From assembly GCA_905221605.1 (NCBI GenBank), contig CAJNDS010002123.1, positions 1-30,000 on the forward strand: 30,000 nt of DNA, read 5' to 3'. The DNA comes from Symbiodinium natans. Taxonomy: Eukaryota; Sar; Dinophyceae; Suessiales; Symbiodiniaceae. Below the pieces are notes generated by a model, which saw nothing but the letters and a program-made list of their open reading frames with translations, was not told the origin of the DNA and ran no database searches. The position numbers and the translations under genes are program-made. Shown in pieces: positions 7,201 through 16,689 of the stretch; the stretch's first letter is position 1; each line of letters begins with the position of its first letter.

Positions 7201-7487
7201 CGGAGTATAAGTGTACAGATTTGTCTGAAATGTGCTTACCATTCATAATCGTCTACTGCCAGATGCTCCCTCCCTAGTACAGACCCCCCCCCCCCATAAA
7301 GGGACCCTTTTCTAAGCAGGACCTTGTGTCTGCAACCCCCAACCACCCCCAATAAACCCTAAGCCCCTCCGCAGGACGTGGCCTGGATAGGACCATGATG
7401 GCATCCTTGGAACAACTCTGACGCGTTGCGGCTTACAGGGCGTGCAGGTTTAGGGTCTATAGGGCTAGGGTTTCGAGTTTCGGGCCC

Positions 7488-7513
7488 GGGGGGGGGGGGG
7501 GGGGGGGGGGGGG
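7488..7513 (+). repeat. G run of 26
   Basis: An uninterrupted G26 follows a TTTCGGGCCC segment. The island that follows, to 7740, is unique and partly open on both strands, with no recognised product. Confidence 0.95.
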
Positions 7514-7773
7514 CTTGTGGAGCCCATGTGGCCCTTGTGTGGTCTGTTTCCTATCGTACGGTTGTCTTTTTCGGGTCCCTGTCATACTACGGACTCCCCA
7601 GGAACCTTGGACATACCAAAGGCGTCCTAGACCCGAAACGCTATAACCGGGTTTCCGTTTGTTATTGGATCCCAAACCTGGGTAACCTTAAGCACAAACA
7701 ACATCCGAGTCCTTCAAGTGCTCCTTGGACCATCAAACCCATCAACCCTAAACCCTCAATTTTTCACCTCCCA

Positions 7774-7860
7774 CCCCCTAAACCCTAAACCCTAAACCCT
7801 AAACCCTAAACCCTAAACCCTAAGCCCTAAGCCCTAAACCCTAAACCCTAAACCCTCCCC
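7774..7860 (-). repeat. CCCTAAA array
   Basis: About eleven units including two CCCTAAG. It faces the long TTTAGGG array that begins at 7951 across a 90-bp unique spacer. Confidence 0.95.
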
Positions 7861-7950
7861 CAACCTTCCCCTTGGGCCACGAGCCCCCATGCCGAAGAGG
7901 ACTCCGGCCTTGATGCCGGTGGCTACACGGCTTGGTCATGCATCTGATGA

Positions 7951-8288
7951 TTAGGGTTTAGGGTTTAGGGTTTAGGGTTTAGGGTTTAGGGTTAGGGTTT
8001 AGGGTTTAGGGTTTAGGGTTTAGGGTTTAGGGTTTAGGGTTTAGGGTTTAGGGTTTAGGGTTTAGGGTTTAGGGTTTAGGGTTTAGGGTTTAGGGTTTAG
8101 GGTTTAGGGTTTAGGGTTTAGGGTTTTAGGGTTTAGGGTTTAGGGTTTAGGTTTAGGGTTTAGGGTTTAGGGTTTAGGGTTTAGGGTTTAGGGTTTAGGG
8201 TTTAGGGTTTAGGGTTTAGGGTTTAGGGTTTAGGGTTTAGGGTTTAGGGTTTAGGGTTTAGGGTTTAGGGTTTAGGGTTTAGGGTTTA
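7951..8288 (+). repeat. Longest interstitial TTTAGGG array
   Basis: About 48 units in one orientation, almost perfect; indels near 7990, 8125 and 8150 are the only breaks I see. It is the most recent-looking telomeric tract in the window. With the array at 7774 it forms a convergent CCCTAAA-spacer-TTTAGGG arrangement. Confidence 0.98.
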
Positions 8289-8960
8289 ATCCTTAAGAGG
8301 TTTTCCTACTATTTGGGGGTCGGAACTAAGGGTCCCTGATTTGCGTAAACCCCCATATTAACCCCAAGTCACATGATGGGTTTTGGGCTACAGGGCTTAT
8401 TGTTTTGAGTGGTGGGGAGGGGGGGGGGCCTACGGGCGATGGGCACAAGACCTGAGCCGCATTTCCTTGGGCCTAAACACTAAACCCTAAACCTCAAAGC
8501 CCAAACCCCTATAAAGCCAAGGCCTTGTCCCTTGCCAGGGCCCGGAAATCCCAAAACCGCGAACCCCGCGAGGACTCTTTGGCCGCAAAGAACAGGTTTA
8601 GGGTTTAGGGCCTTGGGCTTCGGGTTTCGGATCTCGAAGAATGGAACCTTGCATGACTCCGCGCACCCGGATCGCGGAATCAAGTTCGAAGATCTGCGAT
8701 TTGCAGGGGGCAGACTTTAAACTCTAAACTGAGCGCAAGATTAGAGTGTCGGGCTTCAGGGCTTTAGCTTTACGGTTTGAGGTTTGGAAAGGCGAGGGTT
8801 TGCTAATGCTTGTGCCGGTTTGGGCTTTAGCGCTAGTAGGGTTAAGGTTCGGGGCTTGTCGGCTCATCAAACAAAACTGCAGTAGCCCCACTCCAAAAAA
8901 ACCAAGCCGAATCTGCTGGGCCTCTAGGCAGGCTTTGGTGACCTACAACCTGAACCTAAA
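8289..8960. other. Unique islands with short telomeric fragments
   Basis: The region holds a G-rich run near 8417-8430 and single TTTAGGG or CCCTAAA units. Two opposed open frames of about 62-67 codons at 8480-8720 overlap, so at most one can be coding. I cannot name a product. Confidence 0.4.
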
Positions 8961-9165
8961 CCCTAAACCCTAAACCCTCATCCCTAACCCCTAAGCCCTA
9001 AGCCCTAAGCCCGAAGCCCTAAACCCCAAACCCTAAACCCGACTCCATGGATTCAAGGTCCTGGCGGTGGGGTGCACATGCCGAAAACAGCCGCCTGGCA
9101 CCGGCAGGGCAGGGTTAAACCCTAAACCCTGAACCCTAAACCCTACACCCTAAACCCCATTGAAA
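8957..9165 (-). repeat. CCCTAAA/CCCTAAG tracts
   Basis: Two minus-orientation tracts (8957-9040 and 9117-9157) lie around a unique 75-bp island; CCCTAAG variants occur as a consecutive run. Confidence 0.85.
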
Positions 9166-9373
9166 CAAGGTTAGGGTTCAGAGTTCAGGGTATAAGCTTT
9201 AAGGTTTAGGGCTTCGGCATCGGGAATCTGCGGTGACGGGAAAAAAAGCTCTCGGAGACCCAGGGTTTAGGGTTTAGGTTCACCCAAAGAGCCCAAAAAC
9301 CCCTTAACAAGGCAATCTACCTTGAACCATGCTAAGGACCCCTAGCTTAAGTTACATTCACGAATCCTAGACC

Positions 9374-9568
9374 CCAAATCCCAAACCCCAGACCGCAAAC
9401 CCTAAACCCTAAACCCTAAACCCTAAACCCTAAAACCTGAACCCGGAACCCTGAACCCTGAACCCTAAACCCTAAACCCTAAACCCTAAACCCTAAACCC
9501 TAAACCCTAAACCCTAAACCCTAGACCCTAAACCCTAAACCCTAAACCCTAAACCCTAAACCCTACCT
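9374..9568 (-). repeat. CCCTAAA array
   Basis: More than 20 units, interrupted by a short CCCTGAA patch near 9440-9465. Confidence 0.95.
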
Positions 9569-9665
9569 TAAGCCCATAAAAAGCCGGCCTGCGAAGCCTG
9601 TACTGCAGCTGCCGCGGCGATGGAGGCCATAGCCTTCCCATCAAAATTCGGGTGCTTACACACAT

Positions 9666-9735
9666 GTTTAGGGTTTAGGGTTTAGGGTTTAGGGTTTAGG
9701 GTTTAGGGTTTAGGGTTTAGGGTTTAGGGTTTAGG
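9666..9735 (+). repeat. TTTAGGG array
   Basis: Ten perfect plus-orientation units, leading directly into the higher-order repeat at 9736. Confidence 0.95.
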
Positions 9736-9850
9736 GTTTGGAGTTGAGGGGGTTAGGGGTTAGGGTTTGGAGTTGAGGGGGTTAGGGGTTAGGGTTTAGG
9801 GTTGAGGGGGTTGGGGGGTAGGGTTTAGGGTTGAGGGGGTTGGGGTTTCG
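9736..9850 (+). repeat. Higher-order repeat built from telomere-like units
   Basis: A unit of about 28 bp, GTTTGGAGTTGAGGGGG + TTAGGGGTTAGG, occurs twice. It is followed by two related units with GTTTAGGGTTGAGGGGGTTG + GGG. Degenerate telomeric DNA has been amplified as a larger block. Confidence 0.8.
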
Positions 9851-9879
9851 GGTCGAGGGCTTGCGGTAGGGTTTAGTGG

Positions 9880-10150
9880 GCGTCCTAAGCAGTGGTCCCA
9901 TGATGAAACTGCCCATCACTGCGCTGCGTCCTCGATGGCTGATGCCATGATGCTGCCGGCTCAGGTGTTGACGGCGGCTCCTGACAGATCCTCATGATGC
10001 CTGTGGTCCTCCGGCTGATGGTCGTGACACTCGTGGCCAAGTTAGCTCAAGAACGCTCGGCCGATCGGAAGGCTCCTGTGGGCAGCTGTAGCCTCCGGCT
10101 GATGCTCATGGCGCTTGCGGCGGTGGATACATAACACCACCGCCCAACAC
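9880..10150. other. GC-rich unique island with imperfect internal repeat
   Basis: Segments starting near 10006 and 10088 share CCTCCGGCTGATG followed by related sequence (GTCGTGACACTCGTGG and CTCATGGCGCTTGCGG), so an ~80-bp unit may be duplicated. Reading frames on both strands are interrupted. No gene is assigned. Confidence 0.4.
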
Positions 10151-10392
10151 AGGTTTCGTCTCCGAAAAATGCGGGGGTGCCTTTTTTGGGCTTTCTCATC
10201 ATAAGGATTATACCAGTTTGGGGTTGTTTAGGGGGGTTACACTTGGGTTCAGCTCATGACTCCAGCAAGTCTTAGGGCCCAGGCTCAAACTAGAATATCA
10301 GTTTAGGGTTTAGGGTTTAGGTCCTTCAAGCCCTGAGAATCCTCAATCCTTCCATCCCGATTCCATAAACCTCGTACCGAGCCAACTGATCT

Positions 10393-10579
10393 TACTCGGA
10401 GGTTCATGGTGCTTATTAACCAAGTATTACTGTACTTCTGACAGCACTTATAACCATCTTAGGGCACTTAAGGGGCCTAAACCCTAAACCCTAAACCCTA
10501 AACCCCAAACCCTGCTTATAAGTGGGTTACAAGTACAGTTGTGATTTTTGGTTAACCAAGCACCATGAACCTCCAAGTA
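10393..10579. mobile_element. TIR family 5, copy 2, with telomere repeats inside
   Basis: TA + CTCGGAGGTTCATGGTGCTT is matched at the other end by AAGCACCATGAACCTCC AAG + TA. The arms extend for about 60 bp with mismatches and share the TTATAAC core with the copy at 5376. A CCCTAAA tract (10479-10515) occupies the centre, opposite in orientation to that in copy 1. Confidence 0.75.
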
Positions 10580-10699
10580 GCCCCAAAGAGCATCCTTAGA
10601 AACCCTCAGCCAGGCCAACTCCAAATTGAAAACCTTCAAACGGCAAACCCTCTACCCTCAAGCCTCTTCCCTCCTCCTCCTGGCCAAAGCCCTGTCTTG

Positions 10700-10785
10700 C
10701 CTAAACCCTATAAACCCCAAACCCTAAACCCTAAACCCTAAACCCTAAACCCTAAACCCTAAACTCTAAACCCTAAACCCCACGC
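10700..10785 (-). repeat. CCCTAAA array
   Basis: Ten or so units, with CCCTATAAA and CTCTAAA variants at the edges. Confidence 0.95.
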
Positions 10786-10819
10786 CAAATTTTCCCAATG
10801 TCCCTGAACCCACGTTTAG

Positions 10820-10854
10820 CCACCGGAAGCAATGCGCTGCACATTTGGGCCTGC
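10820..10854 (+). CDS. Ankyrin-like exon fragment (helix 1)
   Basis: After a GTTTAG acceptor the frame reads (A)TGSNALHIWAC and is followed by a GTGAGG donor. G-x-N-A-L-H-I matches the start of an ankyrin repeat (G-x-T-A-L-H-x-A-A), with Trp in the first Ala position. A 35-nt exon with a split first codon is consistent with the ankyrin gene at 21-26 kb. No partner exon is identified, and a chance match is possible. Confidence 0.35.
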
Positions 10855-10946
10855 GTGAGGTCCAGGGGTAGCGGGCCTGGGCATGTTGTTTCCCAGATGG
10901 CCAAGGGTTTAGGGTTTAGGGTTTAAGGTTTTCGGATTTAGGGTTT

Positions 10947-11640
10947 TTAGGGTTCCCAATACATACTAGTCAAGGACAACATCTCAGCACAATTTTCAAA
11001 CTTTTGTAGGTATGAACCCCTAAACCCCAGCTGGAAGCAGCAGCAACTCCCCTTGCGGCTCTTCGCCGATGTGCCTTCTTGCTTTGTGCATGGAGCTGAG
11101 TATCTCCAATTGAAGTTGTGCAGACCCTTGCTTTCCAAGCGGCTGAATGTGTTTAGGAGCATTGAATTGTGTGTTTCATATTTAAAGAAGCTGTGCTTGA
11201 CTTCCCAATCTGCCAGACACCTAGCCACTGGGGTGTCAATGAAGAAGCTCCATCGATATGCGTAGCCCCTTGTACAGTGAGGGCTGATGCTCAGAAGCAG
11301 ATACTCTCTGGGCACACAGACAGCCGGGCGTTGGCTATTCCTTTCCAGCCACCCCCGGGAACCTGCGGAATGTCCCATGCCTTTCGTAAACGTCAAGGTC
11401 ACGTTGGCTCGGTACTATGCTGCAGACTGGCCCGCAATTCATCATTCATCACCAAGAAGTACCTGGAGCAATGATCTGTGCGTCTGTCTCGCCTGGATCA
11501 TCCGACGACCGCTTCATAAACCCCAAAACCCCAAAGCCTAAACACCAAAAGCAAGTTAAGTGTGACAGGCTTCCTAGCAAGGGACATTGGTTCAGAGAAC
11601 TTGCCCACATGTGAACTATGCGGGGAAGTCGTGACGAGCC
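10947..11640. other. Largest telomere-free island near the middle, possible gene
   Basis: About 650 bp of balanced composition. On the minus strand 10947-11402 is open for about 150 codons (GYAYRWSFFIDTPVAR, WEVKHSFFKYE), the longest non-repetitive open frame in the window. The plus strand also has an open run at 11011-11265 (LQLKLCRPLLSKRLNVF). I recognise neither. It could be a retroposed transcript, an exon or an old transposon. Confidence 0.35.
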
Positions 11641-11865
11641 CTGAAAGCTAAGCCCGAAACCTCTGAAGGATTCAAGCGGCAGCTGCTTCTTCTCCCCATG
11701 GCCCTAGACTAAGACACCAAACCAACAGCACTAAAACCACAATATCCGGAAAACCCTCAAAACCTCAACAGGGCTCTCCTGCTCCTCCCTACCCCCTAAA
11801 CCCTATACCGCCTATGCCCTACAACCTAAACCCTATAACTCTATAACTCTAAACCCTAAACCCTG

Positions 11866-11970
11866 AAACCCTAACCCTGAACCCTGAACCCTAAACCCGA
11901 AGCTCTAAACCCTAAACCCTAAACCCTAAACCCTAAACCCTAAACCCTACACCCTAAACCCTAAACCGGA
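11866..11970 (-). repeat. CCCTAAA tract
   Basis: Mixed CCCTGAA and CCCTAAA units. Preceding sequence 11780-11865 carries CCCTATAA-type variants. Confidence 0.9.
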
Positions 11971-12007
11971 ATGCCCCGAGCCAAGCTGCTCCCGCTATGG
12001 TCGGCCT

Positions 12008-12037
12008 TACCTGCCAGGAGGGCTGGTAGGTAAGGGC
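12008..12037. other. Short hairpin between telomeric tracts
   Basis: CCTTACCTGCCAG and CTGGTAGGTAAGG form an inverted repeat with a GAGGG loop and one mismatch. It lies between an array ending at 11970 and one starting at 12036. Confidence 0.6.
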
Positions 12038-12140
12038 TTAGGGTTTAGGGTTTAGGATTTAGGGTTTAGGGTCTAGGGTTTAGGTTTAGAGTATAGGGTT
12101 TAGGGTTTGGGGTTTAGGGTTTTAGGGTTTATAGGTTAGA
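12036..12140 (+). repeat. TTTAGGG tract
   Basis: About twelve units with ATTTAGGG, TCTAGGG and TTTGGGG variants. Confidence 0.9.
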
Positions 12141-12550
12141 GTCCCTTGCTTTCGGGCCTTCAGACCCACTCGCATTCTTGTCTCGTGTATGTCTGCCATG
12201 GCGCTTAGTTGCGCGGGTTTTCTTCGAAACTGTTCTGAAATTATAGGATCTAAGGCTCAAAAAGAGTCCCTGGCTCACTTCATGGGGATTTGGGGCCCCA
12301 TCAAAAGCCCTCAAAGCCCTAGGCACGGGAAACCTATTGAAGCCCTCGAAGCCTTCAAGACCTATGGACCCCTTCGATCCCAACAACACCCCCAAGCACG
12401 AAATCTGATAATAGGTGAAAGGCTCGAGGAGTCCAGGCTTGGCTGACTTTTGAACCCCTCCAAAAGATTTAACTTTTAGGCTCCTTATTGTAGTTTCTAC
12501 AAAAACCCAAAAAGTTAAAGTCCTAAGAGCCAGCCAGAAGAAAGCCAAGT
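12141..12550 (-). other. Unique island with a long open frame
   Basis: The minus strand is open over 12129-12548 (about 139 codons, including WALRTLTFWVFVETT-like and GSKGSIGLEGFEGF segments). Its start is a TTG and its 3' end runs into repeat DNA. Near 12470-12520, TTAACTTTTAGG and CCAAAAAGTTAA form a short inverted repeat. I cannot identify a protein and rate coding as uncertain. Confidence 0.25.
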
Positions 12551-12655
12551 GGTGCCAGCCTTGAACGCGAAACCCTAAACCCTAACCCTAAACCCGAGAT
12601 TATGTTTTTTAAGGGGACACTTAGAAGTGACCCTAATCTTATCCCCGTATAAAAC

Positions 12656-13199
12656 CTATATATATACACATAAATTAAATAAAATCTCAAAATAAATATA
12701 AATATAAATATAGATAGTGATATATAAATGTATAAATATATAAATATACAAAAATATAAATATATAAATATACAAAAAATAAATATATAAATATATAAAT
12801 ATATAAAAATATAAAAATATACAAATATATAAAAATATACAAATATAAAATATAAATATATAAATATATAAATATATAAATATATAAATATATAAATATA
12901 TAAATACATATATATATATAAATATATAAATATATAAATATATAAGTATATATAAATATATAAATATATAATATAAATATAAATATATAAATATATAAAT
13001 ATATAATTATATAAATATATAAATACATAAATATATAAATATATAAACACATAAATATAAAAATATATTTATATATAAATATATAAATACATAAATATAT
13101 AAATACATAAATATATAAATATATTTATGTATATATATAAATATATAAATATATAAATATATAAATATATAAATATATAAATATAAATATGTATATATA
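12656..13199. repeat. AT-rich minisatellite (8-bp AAATATAT-type unit)
   Basis: About 540 bp of almost pure A/T with a recurrent ATATAAAT period and scattered C or G. Reverse translation gives Tyr/Ile/Leu/Phe runs in several frames, so the long open frames here are not genes. Its composition contrasts sharply with the GC-balanced surroundings. Confidence 0.98.
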
Positions 13200-13424
13200 G
13201 ACCCTGGAAACCGAAGTAGCCCGCAAATAACACCCAAATCACCCCTAAGGTCCCTTCTAAGGGTCCCTCCTTTAGTCCCTTGACTTGCTTTGCATGGGTT
13301 TCCGAGTCTTGTGTGGTTGTGCGGTGTCCTCAGTGTCCTTATTCTGCTCACTTAATTTCAAGTGCAAGTAAACTTTTAAATCACCCCGAACCCAAAGCCC
13401 TAAACTTCAAAGGGTTTAGAGTCC

Positions 13425-13700
13425 ATAACCCTAAACCCTAAACCCTAGACCCTATAAACCTCAACCCAAAACCCTAACCCCTCAACCCTAAACCCTACGA
13501 GCTCGGGGCTCCGAAGCACAGACTCCCTCGAAGGGCCCTGCCTGGCGTGGCCACCTTGCAGGCAGATTTCAACCCACCCGGCTCTTCCTAGTGGGCGGGA
13601 GGGAAGCTTAGGGTTTGGGGTGCAGGGCTTTAGGGTTTAGGGTTTGGGGTTTGGGGTTGAGGGTTCAGTGCTTAGGGTATAGGGTTCAGGGTTAAGGAGC
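13425..13700. repeat. Opposed short telomeric tracts
   Basis: CCCTAAA-type units at 13425-13500 and TTTAGGG/TTTGGGG units at 13608-13700 surround a GC-rich island with no clear gene. Confidence 0.8.
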
Positions 13701-13947
13701 TATGGGCACCTTATATCCCCCTATGCAAAGCCCTGTTACCTGTTTCCCCTTAAGTCACTGAGGGTTCAGGGTTTTGCTTCAGGCTTTAGGGTCTAGAGTT
13801 TGGGGCTTAGGACCTCACCTGGTTTTCTGGCTTGGGACGCAATTCGCGCTCAGGTCAGGTGCCTTTTGAGGTGGTCCCCACGCGGGGGTAGCCACTCTTA
13901 GGCCACCGTGTCCGTGAGGCACATAGCAGTGCTGATAATGACAATCT

Positions 13948-14030
13948 TCAGTCCAATAGCTGACTGGCCGCAATGCTGCGGAGATCGTTGCCAGACTCTA
14001 CGCGTAGATAGTTGGACTCGTCGGACTTGA
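13948..14030 (-). CDS. Candidate terminal exon, unknown protein
   Basis: After a TTGCGTAG acceptor with a pyrimidine-rich approach, the minus frame reads KSDESNYLRVESGNDLRS then IAASQLLD and a TGA at 13948-13950. The Ser/Asp/Glu-rich composition differs from the repeats. I recognise no family. The island 13701-14120 is otherwise without features. Confidence 0.35.
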
Positions 14031-14123
14031 CTACGCAAGAGGCCCGTGAAGAAGGGACGCAATTAGCGAAGGAAAGTCAGGTACCCGGCAGACGCGAGGT
14101 CTTGTGAATCTCAAGCCCTTCCG

Positions 14124-14170
14124 AACCCTAAACCCTAAACCCTAAACCCTAAACCCTAAACCCTAAACCT
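14124..14170 (-). repeat. CCCTAAA tract next to a TA microsatellite
   Basis: Six perfect units are followed by a TA/GTATG microsatellite (14176-14200). Confidence 0.95.
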
Positions 14171-14218
14171 CTCTTACTATATATATATATGTATGTATAC
14201 ATAAACCCTAATGACTTC

Positions 14219-14291
14219 GTCGGCATAGGCACAAACCTTAGTCGGCAAGGCACAAACCTTGGTCGGCAAGGCACAAACCTTCTGTCGGCAA
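14219..14291 (+). repeat. Tandem repeat of ~22 bp, three copies
   Basis: GTCGGCAAGGCACAAACCTT with small variations occurs three times, then decays into a partial fourth copy before a C19 run at 14319-14337. Confidence 0.9.
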
Positions 14292-14318
14292 GGTTCGCGT
14301 GTGCCTTGCCTTGACCCG

Positions 14319-14337
14319 CCCCCCCCCCCCCCCCCCC
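14319..14337 (+). repeat. C run of 19
   Basis: Uninterrupted C19 (G19 on the minus strand) at the end of the tandem repeat. The following island 14338-14535 is open on the plus strand for about 60 codons without a recognised product. Confidence 0.95.
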
Positions 14338-14535
14338 GGCCACTCTCCCGCAAGATTTCAGCCCAGTACTCAGGGTTTAGATGTAGAGAGTTTCAAGGCT
14401 TAGGGTTGAAGATGCAGCCGAAAATGATAACGATATGCCCTCTTAATGATATGGGATTCTCTGGGTGGGTGGGCACTTCTCCATCACAAGATGCAAAAGC
14501 TCAACTAGTGAAAGCTAGTCCATGAGCTGCTGAAA

Positions 14536-14735
14536 CCTAAACCCTAAACCCTAAACCCTAAATCCTAAAACCTAAACTTGCTGAGAGGATGGCCGGGCTT
14601 GCTGGCACTGCGCGGTCCTGGCAGACGGGAGGAAGGGGGGGAGGGCTTCTTCCCGAAACACCCTGTACCCAGAATACCCTAAACCCTAAACCCTAAACCC
14701 TAAACCCTAAACCCTAAACCCTAAACCCAAAACCC
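14536..14735 (-). repeat. Two CCCTAAA tracts
   Basis: Tracts at 14536-14575 and 14675-14730 are separated by a 100-bp unique island with no supported gene. Confidence 0.9.
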
Positions 14736-14877
14736 CAGAAACCCAGCTTGCACGGGGTTCAGAGGCGAGTTTAAGGAACCCTAAACTTAACTAGAGTTGC
14801 TTTTCAAATCCTGTTTTGGTATTATGTGTTTACAGGCTCTACCCTAAAGCCTACATCCCAAACCCTCTAAACTACTA

Positions 14878-15003
14878 TTTGCTTACGAACCCCCAAAAAA
14901 AGTAAACAAAATGACAATAGTAATCCCTATATTGCCTTATAAGGAAGAATCTCTGTTTTTTTTTTTTTTTTTTTTGGGGGGGGGGGGTTCTTAAGCAATT
15001 CGT
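14878..15003 (+). mobile_element. TIR family 3, copy 2
   Basis: The left end TTTGCTTACGAACCCCCAAA is inverted at the right as GGGGGTTCTTAAGCAATT. The core AATCCCTATATTGCCTTATA + AGGAAGAATCT is shared with the copy at 26243. The right arm has expanded to T20 G12. Confidence 0.7.
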
Positions 15004-15132
15004 GGTAAACCCTCACAACTCCGGGTTGAAACTGTTTTGGGTTTAGCGGAAGCTCCTCCTCTCGCTGCGCCGGTCGTCGCAAGTCCTGCCCAACATTTCC
15101 AAAAACACACCACCCCTGTAACCTAGAGCTGA

Positions 15133-15310
15133 TAGGGTTTAGGGTTTAGGGTTTAGGGTTAGGGTTTAGGGTTTAGGGTTTAGGGTTTAGGGTTTAGGGT
15201 TTAGGGTATAGGGTTTAGGGTTTAGGGTTTGGGGTTTAGGGTTTAGGGTTTAGGGGTTAGGGTTTAGGGTTTAGGGTTTAGGGTTTAGGGTCTAGGGTCT
15301 AGGGTTTAGC
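15133..15310 (+). repeat. TTTAGGG array
   Basis: About 24 units with scattered TATAGGG, TTTGGGG and two final TCTAGGG variants. Confidence 0.97.
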
Positions 15311-15521
15311 CCCTCCCCTCCCCCCTCCGCAGAAGGGCTCATGGATCACAACAAGTTGCGGAGTTGCCGATGCAGGGTTTAGGGTTCCTATGGACCTTTC
15401 AGTATGGAAGCCGTGCATGTGGCGAAAGTGCCGAGATCCAAAACGCCAAGTGCTAAGTGCTGTAACTGGTTCTTCGTAAGGAGCTCGGGATTTAGGTCCC
15501 TGGAGAATGCCTTAAAGCACA

Positions 15522-15636
15522 TTACCCAGAGGGTCCATTTGTAGTACCATCATGGAATTGGGTACCCAAAACCTTATTTAGTATGGTTTTTGGGTACCTA
15601 AGTCCATAATAGTAATACAAATGGACCCTCTGGGTT
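15522..15636 (+). mobile_element. TIR family 1, complete copy
   Basis: CCCAGAGGGTCCATTTGTA at 15525 is matched by TACAAATGGACCCTCTGGG ending at 15633. A TTA lies on each outer side, which fits the 3-bp target duplication of PIF/Harbinger-type miniature elements. Inner arms GGGTACC and the AAACC-TTATTTAGTATGG centre complete a 109-bp element without coding capacity. Confidence 0.8.
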
Positions 15637-15755
15637 AGGTGCCTCATTACCTGATGGCTTACTAAGAGCGAGTGGCTGCAAAAGAAGTGCCTAAGAACCG
15701 AAACCTTGCGGGTTCCAATTGTCAAGGAGGAAACTGTTGCCTTTTGCCGTGCAAG

Positions 15756-15805
15756 ACACACACACACATGCACACACACATGCACACACACATGCACACA
15801 CACAT

Positions 15806-15851
<46 letters not shown>

Positions 15852-16080
15852 ACGCACACGCACACGCACACGCACACGCACACGCACACGCACACGCACA
15901 CGCACACTCACACGCACACGCACACGCACACGCACACGCACACGCACACGCACACGCACACGCACACGCACACGCACACGCACACGCACACGCACACGCA
16001 CATGCGCACACACACACACACACACCCACACACCCACACACATGCACATGCACACACACACACATGCACACATGCACACC
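15756..16080 (+). repeat. CA / CACACG / CACATG microsatellite complex
   Basis: Four 12-bp CACACACACATG-type units are followed by (CA)n, then about 26 CACACG hexamers with one CACTCA change, then (CA)n and CATG variants. Nearly the whole 325 bp is alternating purine-pyrimidine. The long His/Thr and Arg/Val frames across it are translation artefacts. Confidence 0.98.
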
Positions 16081-16297
16081 TCCACAATGCACATGCACGA
16101 CGCGCAGAGCCAAACTACAACACATAACGTCACATGAACATCTATACTACGTACATACACACATACATGCCGGTACTTTTTAAATGAAGACCTGATGTGT
16201 TGTAGGATCCCAGGGCCGAAGAGCAGCGTCCTCAGGGCCATGCGCGTGGTTGCAGCGCTCACCCTGGGAATCCACCCAAACTCGCGGTTGAAGAGCG

Positions 16298-16375
16298 TTT
16301 AGGGTTTAGGGTTTGGGGTTTGGGGTTTAGGGTGTTGAGGGCTTGGGGATTAGGCGTTAGGGCGAGATAGGGTGA
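16298..16375 (+). repeat. TTTAGGG/TTTGGGG remnant
   Basis: A few TTTAGGG and TTTGGGG units decay into G-rich sequence. Confidence 0.8.
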
Positions 16376-16428
16376 ATCAAAAGTGTGTAGGGTTTATGGT
16401 TTACGTGGTTCAGGGCTTCGAGGGCAGC

Positions 16429-16530
16429 TTACCTAGAGGGTCCATTTGTATTACCATTATGGAATTAGATACGCAAAAACCATACTAAATAAGGTTTCGG
16501 GGTACCTAATTCCATAATGGTACTACAAAT
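16429..16530 (-). mobile_element. TIR family 1, truncated copy in inverted orientation
   Basis: Read in reverse complement, it aligns with the element at 15525 over about 100 bp, including the AAATAAGG centre and the TTCCATAATGG arms. Its right end stops after ACAAAT and lacks the terminal GGACCCTCTGGG, so only one end is intact. TTA precedes the intact end. Confidence 0.75.
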
Positions 16531-16689
16531 GTGGCTGGAATTGAGCGGGTACGGGTTTTCTTGGGGCGCAGGCCTCTGGAAGAGTCAGCATTCCGGGTTG
16601 TCACACCAGCAAAGTGTCCAAGAGGGTTTTAGAACCCGAAGCCCTAAGCCCTGAACCCTGAACCCTACACCCTAAACCCTAAACCCGTT

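Noticed and set aside
12523-13351. Long Tyr/Ile/Leu/Phe open frames
   Set aside because: They are translations of the AT minisatellite in several frames at once.
15522-16262. Long open frames on both strands, up to 246 codons
   Set aside because: They consist of His/Thr, Arg/Thr, Val/Arg or Cys/Val/Ala dipeptide runs from the CA/CACACG repeat; all phases are open because the repeat has no stop codon.
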